Shown: in pieces, positions 1 to 7,149 of the stretch
Layout of the letters: the number at the start of each line of letters is the position of its first letter
Position numbering within the stretch: position 1 is the stretch's first letter
Assembly (NCBI GenBank): GCA_035412805.1
Contig: DAONVO010000081.1
Coordinates: forward strand, 1-10,209
Direction: 5' to 3'
Source: DTU018 sp029550685
GTDB lineage: Bacteria; Bacillota; Syntrophomonadia; Syntrophomonadales; Syntrophomonadaceae
DNA: 10,209 nucleotides
Translations under genes and position numbers: made by a program
Notes under the pieces: model-generated
Databases searched by the model: none
Told to the model about the DNA's origin: nothing
Seen by the model: the letters and a program-made list of their open reading frames with translations, nothing else

Positions 1-232
1 GCAAAAGAGGCTAGAGTTGATGTGGGTTGTTGAGGAAAACTCCTAGACTGTGTACGCGCCGTACAGTTGGTTGAGGATTAAAGTGCGCACTAAGTGGTAA
101 TCCAGTCTCATTGGCGGCGACGCAGTGAAGCAGACGTAAAGGGAAACCGCCCCTTTGGCAACAATCGGGTGTTCTGCTGGGAAAACCTACTGGACCTAAG
201 TCGCAGCGTTTACTCAACTAATAACCTTTTGC
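1..232 (+). ncRNA. ole: OLE RNA, 3' domain (partial, 5' part outside window)
   Basis: OLE is a roughly 600-nt structured RNA of Firmicutes that binds the membrane protein OapA and is linked to magnesium, cold and alcohol tolerance; its gene sits between ispA and oapA-dxs. This segment lies directly before an oapA-like gene and dxs, has no plausible plus-strand gene, and is dense in stems. GCAAAAG (1-7) pairs perfectly with CTTTTGC (226-232), closing the whole segment. AGTTGA (15-20) can pair with TCAACT (214-219). Local hairpins are AGGA/TCCT (33-36/41-44), TGTAC/GTACA (51-55/61-65), GTCT-CATTG (105-113) against CAGTG and AGAC (123-135), and AAAGGG/CCCTTT (138-143/151-156). The identification rests on gene context plus structure; I could not compare it with the covariance model. 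The 3' end at about 232 is inferred from the closing helix. Confidence 0.8.
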
Positions 233-264
233 CAGTATGAAGTTTTCTTGGGGGATAGCAATAT

Positions 265-846
265 TTGCAGCGCTATAATAGTCGCATAAATAAAAAGAAC
301 TTGTTAGCCGGTCTTGTGGTCGGCTTCTTCACATTTTTGATTGCCCTTTTACTTAGTTTGGGCTCGGAAACTTTTATTCAAACTGTAAATAATCTTATAA
401 TGGCCCTGGGATTATTACTAATAATAATACTGCTGGGCATTTTTTTTGATATTATAGGAACAGCGGTTACAGCCGCCCAAACTGCTCCCTTTAATGCCCG
501 GGCGGCTAAGAAAATATTTGGAGCCCCTCAGGCAGTGAGATTGACCCAGAATGCAGGCAAAGTGGCTAACTTTTGCAATGATGTAGTGGGTGATATTTCC
601 GGAACCTTAAGCGGAGCAGTAGGGGCAGGGATTGTGGCTAGTCTGGCCGATACTTTTCCAACTTTGGATTTGGTTCTGGCCGGAGCAGTAATGACCAGCT
701 TAATTGCGGCTCTTACCGTAGGCGGAAAAGCCATCGGCAAGAACCTGGCGGTTGAATATGCCAATCAAATTATCTTCCGGGTGGCTAAAATAATAGCTTA
801 TGTTGAAGCTTTGACCGGACGGCAGCTGTTTGCCAGTAAAAGGTGA
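265..846 (+). CDS. oapA: OLE-associated membrane protein OapA
   Basis: A 193-residue membrane protein read as OapA, which binds OLE RNA and anchors it to the cell membrane. Four hydrophobic segments are visible at about residues 12-33, 43-68, 111-128 and 133-153. Between the second and third lies a basic stretch (PFNARAAKKIFG, 75-86), a plausible RNA- or lipid-facing face. The family resembles the membrane domain (DUF21) of CorB/CNNM magnesium proteins and is sometimes annotated as such. The start is TTG at 265: an in-frame TAG at 256-258 rules out anything earlier, and GGGGGA at 250-255 gives a ribosome site 9 nt upstream. Length agrees with the roughly 21-kDa Bacillus halodurans protein. 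The call rests on position between a structured RNA and dxs, size and topology. The stop overlaps the ribosome site of dxs, suggesting coupling. Confidence 0.82.
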   Translation: MQRYNSRINKKNLLAGLVVGFFTFLIALLLSLGSETFIQTVNNLIMALGLLLIIILLGIFFDIIGTAVTAAQTAPFNARAAKKIFGAPQAVRLTQNAGKVANFCNDVVGDISGTLSGAVGAGIVASLADTFPTLDLVLAGAVMTSLIAALTVGGKAIGKNLAVEYANQIIFRVAKIIAYVEALTGRQLFASKR

Positions 847-852
847 GTGATC

Positions 853-2763
853 ATGAATATACTAAATAGTATCAATTCTCCCCAGGACCTAAAAAAATTG
901 GATTTGCCTGCCATGAATGGTTTGGCTGAAGAAATACGCGAATTATTGATAAACAGTGTTTCCCAGTGCGGGGGTCATCTGGCTGCCAATTTGGGAGTGG
1001 TGGAGCTTACCCTGGCTCTGCACTATGTGTTTGACAGTCCCCGGGATAAAATGATTTGGGATGTGGGACATCAGAGTTATGTACATAAAATTATTACCGG
1101 CCGCCGTGAACAGATGCAGACTCTGCGGCAATTTGGAGGATTAAGCGGATTCCCCAAGGTGGAGGAATCACCCCATGATACTTTTAATACCGGCCACAGC
1201 AGCACTTCTATTTCAGCGGCTCTGGGAATAGCTATTGCTCGAGATCTAAATCATGAGGACTTCTCAGTCATAGCCATTATCGGGGACGGAGCTCTGACCG
1301 GAGGTATGGCCTTTGAAGCCCTGAATCATGCTGGAAATGAAGATCGTGATTTGATTGTAATACTGAATGATAATGAGATGTCCATTTCCCAAAATGTAGG
1401 TGCATTATCTGCTTATCTGAATCGATTGCGCACTGATCCATCCTATTCTCGCACCAAGGAAGATATTGAAACCATCTTAAAAAAGATCCCAGGTATCGGA
1501 CCCAATATTGCCCGGGCAGCCGGCCGCTTTAAGGACCTGATAAAATATATGATGGTCCCAGGAGCGTTTTTTGAGGAGCTGGGCTTCACCTATATTGGTC
1601 CCGTAAATGGGCATAATTTGGAGGAGCTCATCCTGGTATTGCGGAATGCCCGCCGCATGAAAGGACCGGTTTTAATTCACGCTATTACCGAAAAAGGGCG
1701 GGGTTACGAGCCAGCCCGCCGTGATCCTGACTTGTTCCATGGGGTAGGGCCGTTTAATGTAAAAACCGGCTTGCCTATAAAAAAGGCGGTACGCAGCTAT
1801 ACGGAAGTGTTTGGCGATTTCATGGTGGAAAGAGGAAAACATGATGCCAGTTTGGTGGCGATCACTGCGGCCATGACTACGGGCACCGGACTAACTGAGT
1901 TTGCCCAGCGGTATCCGGAGCGCTTTTTTGATGTGGGTATCTGTGAACAGCACGCGGTGACCCTGGCAGCAGGTTTAGCCCGGGCCGGGTTAAGGCCGGT
2001 GGTGGCTATTTATTCTACCTTTTTGCAGAGAGCCTATGATCAAATAGTACATGATGTGGCTCTGCAGAACCTGCCGGTGATTTTTGCCGTGGACCGGGCT
2101 GGTCTGGTGGGAGAGGATGGACCAACTCACCACGGAGTATTTGATCTGTCTTATTTGCGCAGTATTCCCAACATGACGGTGATGGCCCCTTCGGACGAAA
2201 ATGAACTGGTGCAGATGTTTCATACCGCCTTTACCCTGGATGGACCAGTGGCTATCCGCTATCCCCGCGGAGTGGGATTGGGGATTTCAGTTAATACTCC
2301 TTACCAGTCTCTGCCGGTAGGCCGTGGAGTAATGCTGCAGCAGGGACAGGATCTGGCCGTGATCGGTGTAGGCCGGGGCACCAGTTTGGGGCGGGAGCTG
2401 GTGGAACTTTTAGCCCAGCATGGTATAAATGCTTCTTTGGCCGATGCCCGGTATGTAAAACCGGTGGACCGGCAGTTGATCAGTCGTTTGGCCTGTACCC
2501 ACAAGTATTTGGTGACTATTGAAGATAATATTATAAGCGGCGGCTTTGGCAGTGCGGTACTGGAAACCTTGCAGGAAGAACGCTTGCAAGCTGATTTGCT
2601 CAGAGTAGGAATTCCCGATGAGTTTGTAGAACATGGCAAAGTAGACATTTTGTTTGAATATTTGGATATGCGCCCGGAGGCTATTATGGAGTCGATTTTC
2701 AATCGCTGGCCAGAATTGGTTCAGCCCCAGGGCTGGGAGTTGCTGAAATTTGACAAAAATTAG
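853..2763 (+). CDS. dxs: 1-deoxy-D-xylulose-5-phosphate synthase
   Basis: A 636-residue cytoplasmic, thiamine-diphosphate-dependent enzyme that condenses pyruvate with glyceraldehyde 3-phosphate, the first step of the MEP route to isopentenyl diphosphate. The N-terminal motif GGHLAANLGVVELT includes His42. DVGHQSYVHK follows, then GHSST (114-118). The TPP/Mg site is GDGALTGG starting at Gly144, with the matching Asn in LNDNEMS. The transketolase pyrimidine domain holds the proton-relay glutamate Glu365 in GICEQHAVTLAAG, and the C-terminal transketolase domain is complete. Length is normal. I chose ATG 853 rather than GTG 847 because AGGTGA (841-846), which overlaps the oapA stop, is 6 nt from ATG 853 but directly abuts GTG 847. 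Its 3' end overlaps tlyA. ispA, expected upstream, would lie just outside the window. Confidence 0.97.
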   Translation: MNILNSINSPQDLKKLDLPAMNGLAEEIRELLINSVSQCGGHLAANLGVVELTLALHYVFDSPRDKMIWDVGHQSYVHKIITGRREQMQTLRQFGGLSGFPKVEESPHDTFNTGHSSTSISAALGIAIARDLNHEDFSVIAIIGDGALTGGMAFEALNHAGNEDRDLIVILNDNEMSISQNVGALSAYLNRLRTDPSYSRTKEDIETILKKIPGIGPNIARAAGRFKDLIKYMMVPGAFFEELGFTYIGPVNGHNLEELILVLRNARRMKGPVLIHAITEKGRGYEPARRDPDLFHGVGPFNVKTGLPIKKAVRSYTEVFGDFMVERGKHDASLVAITAAMTTGTGLTEFAQRYPERFFDVGICEQHAVTLAAGLARAGLRPVVAIYSTFLQRAYDQIVHDVALQNLPVIFAVDRAGLVGEDGPTHHGVFDLSYLRSIPNMTVMAPSDENELVQMFHTAFTLDGPVAIRYPRGVGLGISVNTPYQSLPVGRGVMLQQGQDLAVIGVGRGTSLGRELVELLAQHGINASLADARYVKPVDRQLISRLACTHKYLVTIEDNIISGGFGSAVLETLQEERLQADLLRVGIPDEFVEHGKVDILFEYLDMRPEAIMESIFNRWPELVQPQGWELLKFDKN

Positions 2764-3565
2764 ATTAGATACCCTGGTTTACCGGCAAGGTTTGGCACCC
2801 AGCCGGGAAAAAGCCCGGGCTATGGTTTTAGCCGGGCAGATTCGGGTGAATGATCATATAATAGACAAACCAGGTACAGCTGTTGACGAAAGCGCAGTAA
2901 TCGAGGTAACCGCTCCCGGATGTCCATATGTCAGCCGGGGCGGATTAAAGCTGGAAAAGGCTTTAGATTTATTTGGTGTGCAGGTACAGGATCTGGTGGT
3001 TCTGGATGTAGGAGCTTCCACCGGAGGATTCACGGATTGTGTTCTGCAGCGGGGAACCCGTCGGGTGTATGCAGTGGACGTGGGATATGGACAACTAGAT
3101 TGGAAACTGCGCAATGACCCCCGGGTAGTAAACATAGAAAGGACTAACATACGCTATTTACCTGATGGGAAAATTCCCGAACTGGTTGATCTGGTAACTG
3201 TGGATGTATCATTTATATCAACCAGTTTTGTTTTCCCGGTAATAAAAGCATTATTAAAACATGAAGGTGCGGTAATTTGCCTGATCAAACCGCAGTTTGA
3301 AGCCGGGCGTGATAAGGTGGGGCGCAAAGGTGTGGTTCGGGATAAGAGTACTCACCGGGAGGTACTATTAAACAGCATAGCCAATGCTGCCAGTCATGGA
3401 CTTTACTGTAGGGATATGACCTACTCACCAATTACAGGCCCTGAGGGGAATATAGAGTTTCTTATTTATTTGCGTCAGGATCAACTGCCCCTGCCGGATA
3501 TCGACGGGAAAGTTGAAGATGTGGTGGATGAAGCCCATCAGCACTTGGGAGGAAAACACAACTGA
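2750..3565 (+). CDS. tlyA: TlyA-type 16S/23S rRNA 2'-O-methyltransferase
   Basis: A 271-residue protein (YqxC in Bacillus) with an S4 RNA-binding domain at about residues 3-60 and an FtsJ-like SAM methyltransferase domain beyond. The SAM loop is DVGASTGGF (86-94). The K-D-K-E catalytic tetrad is intact at Lys67, Asp152, Lys180 and Glu236, with the same spacing as Mycobacterium tuberculosis TlyA (69/154/182/238). The enzyme family 2'-O-methylates ribosomal RNA; M. tuberculosis TlyA does so in both subunits, and that activity underlies capreomycin and viomycin sensitivity. Some homologues are also reported as hemolysins, which I would not infer here. It starts with TTG inside the last codons of dxs (14-nt overlap), with GGGAG at 2735-2739 as ribosome site, so it should be coupled to dxs. 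Which rRNA sites it modifies cannot be read from the sequence. Confidence 0.93.
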   Translation: MTKIRLDTLVYRQGLAPSREKARAMVLAGQIRVNDHIIDKPGTAVDESAVIEVTAPGCPYVSRGGLKLEKALDLFGVQVQDLVVLDVGASTGGFTDCVLQRGTRRVYAVDVGYGQLDWKLRNDPRVVNIERTNIRYLPDGKIPELVDLVTVDVSFISTSFVFPVIKALLKHEGAVICLIKPQFEAGRDKVGRKGVVRDKSTHREVLLNSIANAASHGLYCRDMTYSPITGPEGNIEFLIYLRQDQLPLPDIDGKVEDVVDEAHQHLGGKHN

Positions 3566-4386
3566 TGAGAATTTTGCTGGTTAGTAACTATTATAAAGAG
3601 GCCACCGAAGCAGCAGCCCACAGTACGGTAGAACTCCTGAAAAGCCAGGGTGTTCAGGTAGTGGAGGTGGATAACGGCCGGGAGACGGTGCCTGAACAGG
3701 GCAGTTTTGACCTGTTAATTGTATTTGGCGGGGATGGTACGATCTTGCGGGCCGCTCGCCAATATGCCATCACCGGAGTACCGGTTCTGGGAGTAAATAT
3801 GGGAACGGTGGGCTTTTTAAGCAATATTGAGGTTCATGAACTGGAACAATACCTGCCGGACCTGCTTAACCAACGCTATCGCCTGGACCAGCGCATGATG
3901 CTGCAGGTGACTGTGCACCAGGGGGACCATATTACTCATCAAGGCTGTTGCCTGAATGAAATTGTGGTTAGATCGGTCGATCATCAGTTGAACAACCTGA
4001 GTGTGGAAATTGGTTCTGATCAAGCTGGTAATTACAGGGGAGACGGACTATTGGTAGCTACTCCTACTGGTTCTACCGCTTACTCCCTGTCCTGTGGAGG
4101 CCCGGTGATAGATCCGGAGGTAGAGGCTATGGTAATTACCCCCATTGCCTCTCAGATTATCAGCCGGCGGCCAATGGTAGTTGGTGCAGATAAGGTGATT
4201 AGAGTGTTTTCCGCCGACGGACGCCCCAGTCTGATCAGATTGGACGGTCAGTCGGAAATACCTTTGGAACCCGAAGCAGTCGCATCAATACGTAAGGCCG
4301 ACCATAAACTCAATCTAATAAATTTAAAGACCACTTCCTTTTTTCATGAAATTGATACCCGTTTGCGAAGGAGTGAGGGACTATAA
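3565..4386 (+). CDS. nadK: NAD kinase
   Basis: A 273-residue NAD kinase (PpnK) that phosphorylates the 2' position of the adenosine ribose of NAD to give NADP, feeding biosynthesis and redox defence. The diagnostic motifs are all present: GGDGT (55-59), NMGTVGFL (78-85), the Asn-Glu pair at 131-132 that contacts the substrate ribose, the GDGLLVATPTGSTAYSLSCG block (159-178), and DGQ (227-229). Length is normal. The ATG overlaps the tlyA stop by one base (TGATG), with GGGAGGA at 3547-3553 as ribosome site. Its last codons carry the ribosome site for the following short frame. The direct NADPH link to Dxs is loose: NADPH is used by the next MEP enzyme, DXR. Confidence 0.97.
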   Translation: MRILLVSNYYKEATEAAAHSTVELLKSQGVQVVEVDNGRETVPEQGSFDLLIVFGGDGTILRAARQYAITGVPVLGVNMGTVGFLSNIEVHELEQYLPDLLNQRYRLDQRMMLQVTVHQGDHITHQGCCLNEIVVRSVDHQLNNLSVEIGSDQAGNYRGDGLLVATPTGSTAYSLSCGGPVIDPEVEAMVITPIASQIISRRPMVVGADKVIRVFSADGRPSLIRLDGQSEIPLEPEAVASIRKADHKLNLINLKTTSFFHEIDTRLRRSEGL

Positions 4387-4650
4387 ATGACAGTCCCATT
4401 ATACTGCCAGGAAGTAACCATTACCACTTCCGGCCTTGGAGCTGTAGCTGCCCTGGGACACTGTACGAAACGATTGGCTAACGGGGGATTGGTGACGGTA
4501 GTAGCCTATTCAGGACATTCCGGTGGCGGAAAAGAAATTAAGCTGGTAAAAGCGTATATGGCTCAGCTGGACCAGAAGGAATATGAAGCCTGGTAATTGA
4601 ATTTCATAAATCAGCGCCAATCATCCTCCCTGTCTCTTAGGGGGAAGTAA
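4387..4650 (+). pseudogene. mnmM: C-terminal remnant of tRNA (mnm5s2U34) methyltransferase MnmM (YtqB family)
   Basis: The open frame runs 4387-4596 (69 codons). It resembles only the last third of the YtqB/MnmM 'putative rRNA methylase' family: TITT, then about ten residues of LxAL-type helix, NGGLVTVVAYSGHSGGGKE (33-51), and LDQKEYE. Intact members read ITTxPxTTLxALxxCLxLLxPGGLxTVVxYxGHxGGxxE and end in FINQxxxPPxLLxIEK. Here, after TAA 4594-4596, the same frame goes on to NFINQ and stops at 4648-4650, so the tail is cut by a nonsense codon. The SAM-binding N-terminal half is absent; the frame begins right after the nadK stop. A good ribosome site (AAGGAG 4368-4373, GAGGGA 4375-4380) means a short peptide may still be made. 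It cannot be an active methyltransferase. The family call is from recalled motifs. Confidence 0.72.
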
Positions 4651-4668
4651 ACGGAGTGGAGTGACATT

Positions 4669-5115
4669 ATGAAATCCAGACGGCATCGCAGCATTATGGA
4701 AATTATTAATAGCCGGCGGGTGGCTACTCAGGAAGAACTATGCGAGGCATTGCGTGCTAACGGCTTCGATGTGACCCAGGCTACGGTATCCCGGGATATA
4801 AAGGAACTCCATCTGGTTAAGATCCCCGATGGAGACGGCTATCGCTATGCTATGCCTGATGCAGCTGCTGCCAACCGTGATCAGGAGAGGCTCCACCGTA
4901 TACTGAAAGATGCAGTATTGCATATGGATTACAGTGAGAACATTATTGTAATTAAAACCTTCCCTGGTGGAGCCCAAAGTGTAGCTTCAGTGATAGATTC
5001 TTCAGAACTAGAGGGCATAATAGGGACAGTGGCGGGAGATGACACCATATTTATCGTAGTCAAGCCCAAAGAAGCAGTGGCTGAAGTAATGAAGCACTTC
5101 CAGAAGTTGATTTAA
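4669..5115 (+). CDS. argR: Arginine repressor ArgR (AhrC)
   Basis: A 148-residue transcription factor of the hexameric ArgR/AhrC family, which represses arginine biosynthesis and activates catabolism when arginine binds. The N-terminal winged helix-turn-helix spans about residues 1-65 and holds the recognition helix QATVSRDI (37-44) followed by KELHLVK. The C-terminal oligomerisation and arginine-binding domain carries TFPGGAQSVASVID (97-110) and GTVAGDDTIFIV (119-130), whose paired Asp residues bind the ligand guanidinium. The start is ATG 4669 with GGAGTG (4658-4663) 5 nt upstream. It is placed between nadK and recN as in Bacillus and many clostridia. No convincing ARG box is visible just upstream, so expression probably comes from the operon promoter. 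Confidence 0.96.
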   Translation: MKSRRHRSIMEIINSRRVATQEELCEALRANGFDVTQATVSRDIKELHLVKIPDGDGYRYAMPDAAAANRDQERLHRILKDAVLHMDYSENIIVIKTFPGGAQSVASVIDSSELEGIIGTVAGDDTIFIVVKPKEAVAEVMKHFQKLI

Positions 5116-5135
5116 CCCGGGAAGTGGGGAAAGCT

Positions 5136-6812
5136 ATGCTGATCGAACTATTTATTAAAAACTTTGTCCTCATTGACGAACTGCGCCTGGAATTCCAGGA
5201 AGGACTTAATGTTCTCAGCGGTGAGACCGGAGCTGGCAAATCTATATTGATTGATGCCCTGGGGTTGGTAACCGGGGGACGTATTCAGGATGATTATTTA
5301 CGGGACAGCAGCCAGAAGGCATTGGTGGAGGCTGTTTTTGATGTGCCGCAAAGAGAGGATATCCGCCAGCTCCTAATAGAAGAGGGCTTATATGAAGCCG
5401 GGGAGGACAACCTGATTATCAGCCGGGAAATAGCTCCTAATGGACGCAGTACTGCCCGGGTTAACGGGCGAAATGTTACTATAAACACCCTAAAGCAACT
5501 AGCTCCCTATTTGGTAGATCTTCATGTTCAGGGAGAGCAGCATCATTTCCTGCAGGGGGATGCTCACCTGGAAATGATAGATGCTTTCAATTCCGAGATC
5601 CTGCCCCTGCGGACCCAGTTAGAGCAGGAGTATCAGGAACTGCAGAAGTTGACCCGTGAGTTGGATACACTGCGGGCTAATGAACAGAATAAACTGCAGC
5701 GCCTGGATTTCCTGGATTTTCAGATTAGGGAGATTGAACAGGCCCAACTTAGGCCCGGAGAGGACCAGGAGTTGACGGTGACAAGACAGCGCATTCGCAA
5801 TGCCCACCGCTTGAATGAGACTAGCCAGCGGGTGCTGGGGTATTTATACCGCAGTGAAGAAGGCAACAGTGCATATGATTTGCTGTCGGCAGCCATCGAT
5901 GCCATGCACAGCTTAAAAGAGGATGAGTTTTTTGCCTCATTAACAGAACCTTTGCAGGACATGCTGGTGACCATACAGGATATGGCTGCCAGTATAGCCT
6001 CTTTTCAGGATCAGCTGGATTTTGAACCAGGCCTTTTGGAAGATATCGAACAGCGGCTTTATACCATAGAAAAACTTAAATCCAAGTACGGCAGCAGTGT
6101 GGATGATATTTTGCTCTATCTGCAACAAGCCTATGAGGAAAAAGACCAGCTGGAATTTAGCTCGGAACGGCAGCAGGTTCTGGTTCAGGAGTGTTCCAAG
6201 TGGCAGGAACGCTATCAAGAGACGGCTGCCCATCTTTCCAAACTGCGCCGGCAGACGGCTGAGGTTCTAGAAAAACAGATCTTGGCTGAACTAAGCCAGC
6301 TCAATATGCCCCACATACGTCTCAGCATTCAGATAGAGAAGCGCTCCACCCCTGGCCCTCAGGGGATGGACCGGGCTGAGATATGGTTTTCAGCCAATCC
6401 CGGCGAAGAATTACGGCCTTTGGCCCGCACTGCCTCCGGGGGCGAATTGTCCCGGGTCATACTGGCTATTAAGACGGCCTTGGCTGATACTTACCAGGTC
6501 CCTACCCTGATATTTGATGAGATCGATGTGGGGGTAGGGGGAACTTCCTTAACTGCCATGGCTCGCAAACTCAACCAGCTATCAGACAGTCATCAGGTGA
6601 TACTGGTCACCCATGCTCCTCAGGTGGCGGCTTATGCCAATATCCATTACTTGATTCAAAAAGAGGTATCTGAGGGTCAAACCCTTACCCGGGTTCGCCT
6701 TTTGCGAGGTGAGGAACGTGTCACGGAATTGGCACGCATGCTGTCCGGGGAAAGTATCACCGACATCACTCTTCAGCACGCCCGCGAGATGATCGCCAAC
6801 GCTGCGAACTAA
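5136..6812 (+). CDS. recN: DNA repair protein RecN
   Basis: A 558-residue SMC-like ATPase that acts early in double-strand-break repair by gathering broken DNA ends. The Walker A motif is GETGAGKS (29-36). A long charged, Gln/Glu/Leu-rich central part (about 150-360) fits the antiparallel coiled coil. The ABC signature SGGELSR is at 434-440 and Walker B LIFDEIDVGVGG has the catalytic Asp461-Glu462. The H-loop follows in ILVTHAPQVAAYA. I chose ATG 5136 over GTG 5124 because MLIELFIKNF matches the family N-terminus and GGGGA (5126-5130) sits 5 nt upstream. The gap to argR is only 20 nt, so they are probably co-transcribed. It is the last gene of the conserved block; in relatives spoIVB follows directly, but here a Fic module intervenes. 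RecN is DNA-damage induced in many bacteria, yet no LexA box was evident here. Confidence 0.96.
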   Translation: MLIELFIKNFVLIDELRLEFQEGLNVLSGETGAGKSILIDALGLVTGGRIQDDYLRDSSQKALVEAVFDVPQREDIRQLLIEEGLYEAGEDNLIISREIAPNGRSTARVNGRNVTINTLKQLAPYLVDLHVQGEQHHFLQGDAHLEMIDAFNSEILPLRTQLEQEYQELQKLTRELDTLRANEQNKLQRLDFLDFQIREIEQAQLRPGEDQELTVTRQRIRNAHRLNETSQRVLGYLYRSEEGNSAYDLLSAAIDAMHSLKEDEFFASLTEPLQDMLVTIQDMAASIASFQDQLDFEPGLLEDIEQRLYTIEKLKSKYGSSVDDILLYLQQAYEEKDQLEFSSERQQVLVQECSKWQERYQETAAHLSKLRRQTAEVLEKQILAELSQLNMPHIRLSIQIEKRSTPGPQGMDRAEIWFSANPGEELRPLARTASGGELSRVILAIKTALADTYQVPTLIFDEIDVGVGGTSLTAMARKLNQLSDSHQVILVTHAPQVAAYANIHYLIQKEVSEGQTLTRVRLLRGEERVTELARMLSGESITDITLQHAREMIANAAN

Positions 6813-6847
6813 TTGTTGAGTTATCGCCTTGTGTTCTTGTGAGCTGA

Positions 6848-6870
6848 AGATACAGCTTTTGCTGCTATCT
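6848..6870 (+). terminator. Hairpin after recN, weak terminator candidate
   Basis: AGATACAGC (6848-6856) pairs with GCTG and TATCT (6861-6864 and 6866-6870), leaving a one-base bulge (C6865) and a TTTT loop. It lies 36 bases past the recN stop. No T-run follows the stem, so it is a poor intrinsic terminator and may only act as an RNA-stabilising or weak pausing element. Confidence 0.3.
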
Positions 6871-6914
6871 GGGTAAGAGGTGCTTATACAGCCATGGTAC
6901 GTCAAGGACTCTTT

Positions 6915-6944
6915 TTGTCTATATCCTTCGATTTTGAGTATAAT
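6915..6944 (+). promoter_or_regulatory. Sigma-A-like promoter of the antitoxin-toxin pair
   Basis: A perfect TATAAT (6939-6944) is preceded after 18 bases by TTGTCT (6915-6920, 4 of 6 to TTGACA). Transcription would begin near 6951, just ahead of the ribosome site AGAGGTGA (6952-6959). This gives a very short leader for the antitoxin and supports independent expression of the module from the recN operon. Confidence 0.6.
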
Positions 6945-6963
6945 GATACCAAGAGGTGAAAAC

Positions 6964-7149
6964 GTGAAAACCAATAGTGTCAGGAATAAAAGAGTGGCGG
7001 CAAGTGTAAAAGCTTCTATGGCCTTTGAGGGACTAAAACCAAGCGCATATGCGCAAAAAGTCGGTGATCGTTACCTTAAAGGGACAATTAGCGGCCAAGG
7101 TGCTATTACCATAATAAGGGCAAAGCATAGCTCAAAATTTGGACGATAA
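6964..7149 (+). CDS. VbhA-type antitoxin of Fic toxin
   Basis: A 61-residue protein paired with the Fic toxin downstream. Class I Fic toxins are held inactive by small antitoxins whose inhibitory helix carries [S/T]xxxE[G/N]; the glutamate engages the second arginine of the Fic motif and blocks productive ATP binding. Here the motif is SMAFEG, with Ser18, Glu22 and Gly23. The following PSAYAQKVGDRYLKGTIS matches the antitoxin_VbhA pattern of a short helical tail. The start is GTG 6964, with AGAGGTGA (6952-6959) 4 nt upstream. Longer in-frame starts at GTG 6880 or ATG 6943 lie upstream of or inside the promoter and lack a ribosome site. The stop overlaps the toxin ATG by one base (TAATG), so toxin translation should depend on antitoxin translation. 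Clear match by motif and context. Confidence 0.87.
   Translation: MKTNSVRNKRVAASVKASMAFEGLKPSAYAQKVGDRYLKGTISGQGAITIIRAKHSSKFGR

Noticed and set aside
11..217. 68-codon minus-strand frame before oapA
   Set aside because: It lies antisense to a dense set of RNA stems that fit OLE, has no recognisable domain and no credible ribosome site.
847..852. GTG 847 as the dxs start
   Set aside because: It abuts the oapA stop and overlies the likely ribosome site, leaving no spacing; ATG 853 fits better.
4597..4668. Possible ARG box before argR (TTGAATTTCATAAAT)
   Set aside because: Only one half-site resembles the ArgR operator, and the stretch is also the tail of the mnmM remnant. Too weak to call autoregulation.
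6813..6963. Larger antitoxin starting at GTG 6880
   Set aside because: The extension would run through the TATAAT promoter and lacks a ribosome site, whereas GTG 6964 has AGAGGTGA just upstream and gives the usual VbhA size.
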